Notes under the pieces: model-generated
Seen by the model: the letters and a program-made list of their open reading frames with translations, nothing else
The model's database searches: none
Told to the model about the DNA's origin: nothing
Part shown: positions 62,664-64,000 of the stretch, in pieces
Layout: every line of letters begins with the position of its first letter
Numbering within the stretch: the first letter of the stretch is position 1
From: Parus major
Taxonomy: Eukaryota > Chordata > Aves > Passeriformes > Paridae
Length of the DNA stretch: 64,000 nucleotides
Direction: 5' to 3'
Assembly (NCBI RefSeq): GCF_001522545.3
Contig: NC_031769.1
Location: 136,098,605-136,162,604, forward strand
Translations under genes and position numbers: made by a program

Positions 62664-64000
62664 TTATTTTGTAAAACAATATGTTCATCTATTATGCAGA
62701 TATCATATATGAACTTAATTGACCCAGTTGCTCAAGTAACTTTATTCCCCCTAATCTATCCTCACACCACAGTACGGAGGCAACAAGCCCTGGCACAGAA
62801 GCTTTCCAGATTACTGCAAACTACAGGAAAAAAATGTAACTACTACCTGAGTAGTCACCAATGTTAAAAAAATAAGCCAGCAACACAAAAATCCATAAAC
62901 AAATTAATGTATTATTATTTAAGAAATCAAAGTTTTTGTAACTGCTGTTATAAAGATGGAAATGTTAAGAAAGATGTTCTTCATATTGCTGCAAGAATCC
63001 CAGCTGCTGAACATTTACTGTTCCTTGTAAAATTGGGGTGGAGAAATTCCCTGCTGCAATAAAAATGCCCATAAACCCATAAACAAGAGACACATCAGTT
63101 TCCTTAAAGAAAAGAAAAAGATGCCATTAGGACAGCCTTTCATCTTTAGCGTATCTGAAGGGCTTAAGACACACTTTCCTGCCTAAATATAATCAGCAAC
63201 ATTACCACACTAGTACCCTCAACAATTTTTAAAATGACATATGACCAAACAATTTTGTCAGCATTTGCTAGTTGTATTGGGAAACACAAAAGAACAGATT
63301 GCAAGGCAAAGTTATTACAGATTGTTCTGTTGTGAGGAGGTTAGATCAGCTTTTAAAAAGCAGTCAATCGTGCAATTCAAGAATAAAAAAATTTTGAAAC
63401 ATCCAAAAATTACCACCTGCGTGTATTTGGAAAATTCAGCATGATGGGCTCCCATTGTGATCACTTTCCATGTAACTGGGTTGTTTCAAATACTCTGAGG
63501 GCTCTGCTCCATTACTTGCTTGCAGTTTTTTTAGTTCATGGACTTCTTATGACCATGAACTAATCCTTAACACCTCTACTTTCCATGCACAGCTCTGCAT
63601 GCTCGCCTGGCACAGCACCCATCACAATAACTTTGACAGCTCTCCCTTGTAAAAGCCCTGCCTGTTTGCTAATACCTGGTGCAGAGCGAACACTTTGAAT
63701 GGTTGGTGCTTGGGGGCTGGATAGGCTTAGGAGATCTTTGAACACAAAGCAGTGTAGAAAGATGTTATGCACTTGGAACAGAGGATTCAGAAGTGTCTGT
63801 AATGGACATTATGGGCCGAGTTCTCATTTTTCTTGGATCATCTTCAGGCAAACCTTGGCATTTGGTAGAATTAACTCACTCTAAAAGAGTTCTTTGTATT
63901 AGCATACCTTGCATTTGAATTTACTCACCTGCTTTTTGCCTGTAGGACACCAGATTTCCCCCAAATATAATACACAGAGAATTACAAGGGTTCATTAATA
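62664..64000. other. Unique non-coding DNA right of the LTR
   Basis: No retroviral internal region, gene or other transposon is recognisable up to the window end. The frames are short (70 codons or fewer) and without domains. Confidence 0.65.

Noticed and set aside
1..64000. Bacterial-type features (operons, CRISPR arrays, riboswitches, ribosome binding sites)
   Set aside because: Composition, gene sparsity and CR1/LTR content show vertebrate nuclear DNA. No array of regularly spaced direct repeats with unique spacers was seen.

Overview
The window reads as vertebrate nuclear DNA, most likely from a bird. It is AT-rich and CpG-poor, has no compact gene arrangement, and carries pieces of chicken-repeat-1 (CR1) LINEs, the typical avian interspersed repeat. 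One solitary LTR looks like an avian endogenous-retrovirus LTR. I could not confirm a protein-coding exon, tRNA, rRNA, CRISPR array or CpG island. Every long open frame lacks recognisable domains or coding character. The window is best read as intergenic or deep-intronic sequence; it cannot say which gene is nearby.

Layout. Positions 1-24 kb are mostly unique, with simple repeats (TA/TG at 1.45 kb, TAAA/CAT at 4.27 kb, homopolymers at 7.06 and 12.39 kb). A GC-rich patch of unknown origin lies at 6.12-6.68 kb and a short CR1 tail at 19.9 kb. At 24.4-25.1 kb one minus-strand CR1 is split by a second, forming a nested pair. From 30 to 44 kb there are old, degraded repeats: another CR1 tail, four short pieces that look like one ancient amniote MITE-like family, and three MIR/tRNA-SINE-like pieces. 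A pyrimidine pentamer array at 37.28 kb runs into a 115-base assembly gap. From 45 to 62 kb the sequence is again mostly unique, with several exact inverted repeats, a compound palindrome at 57.40-57.51 kb, and a fourth SINE-like piece at 60.9 kb. A solitary LTR of about 650 bp at 62.0-62.66 kb closes the list of mobile elements.

No set of genes works together here. The sequence contains transposon history (CR1 nesting, LTR insertion, ancient SINE/MITE relics) and AT-rich unique stretches with homeodomain-type and palindromic motifs that could be conserved regulatory DNA. That last idea needs a cross-species alignment. I found no evidence of a previously undescribed biological system. The most interesting items are the nested CR1 pair, the LTR with three exact-period 19-bp repeats, the clustered MITE-like relics, the compound palindrome, and the G-quadruplex-capable array at the gap.
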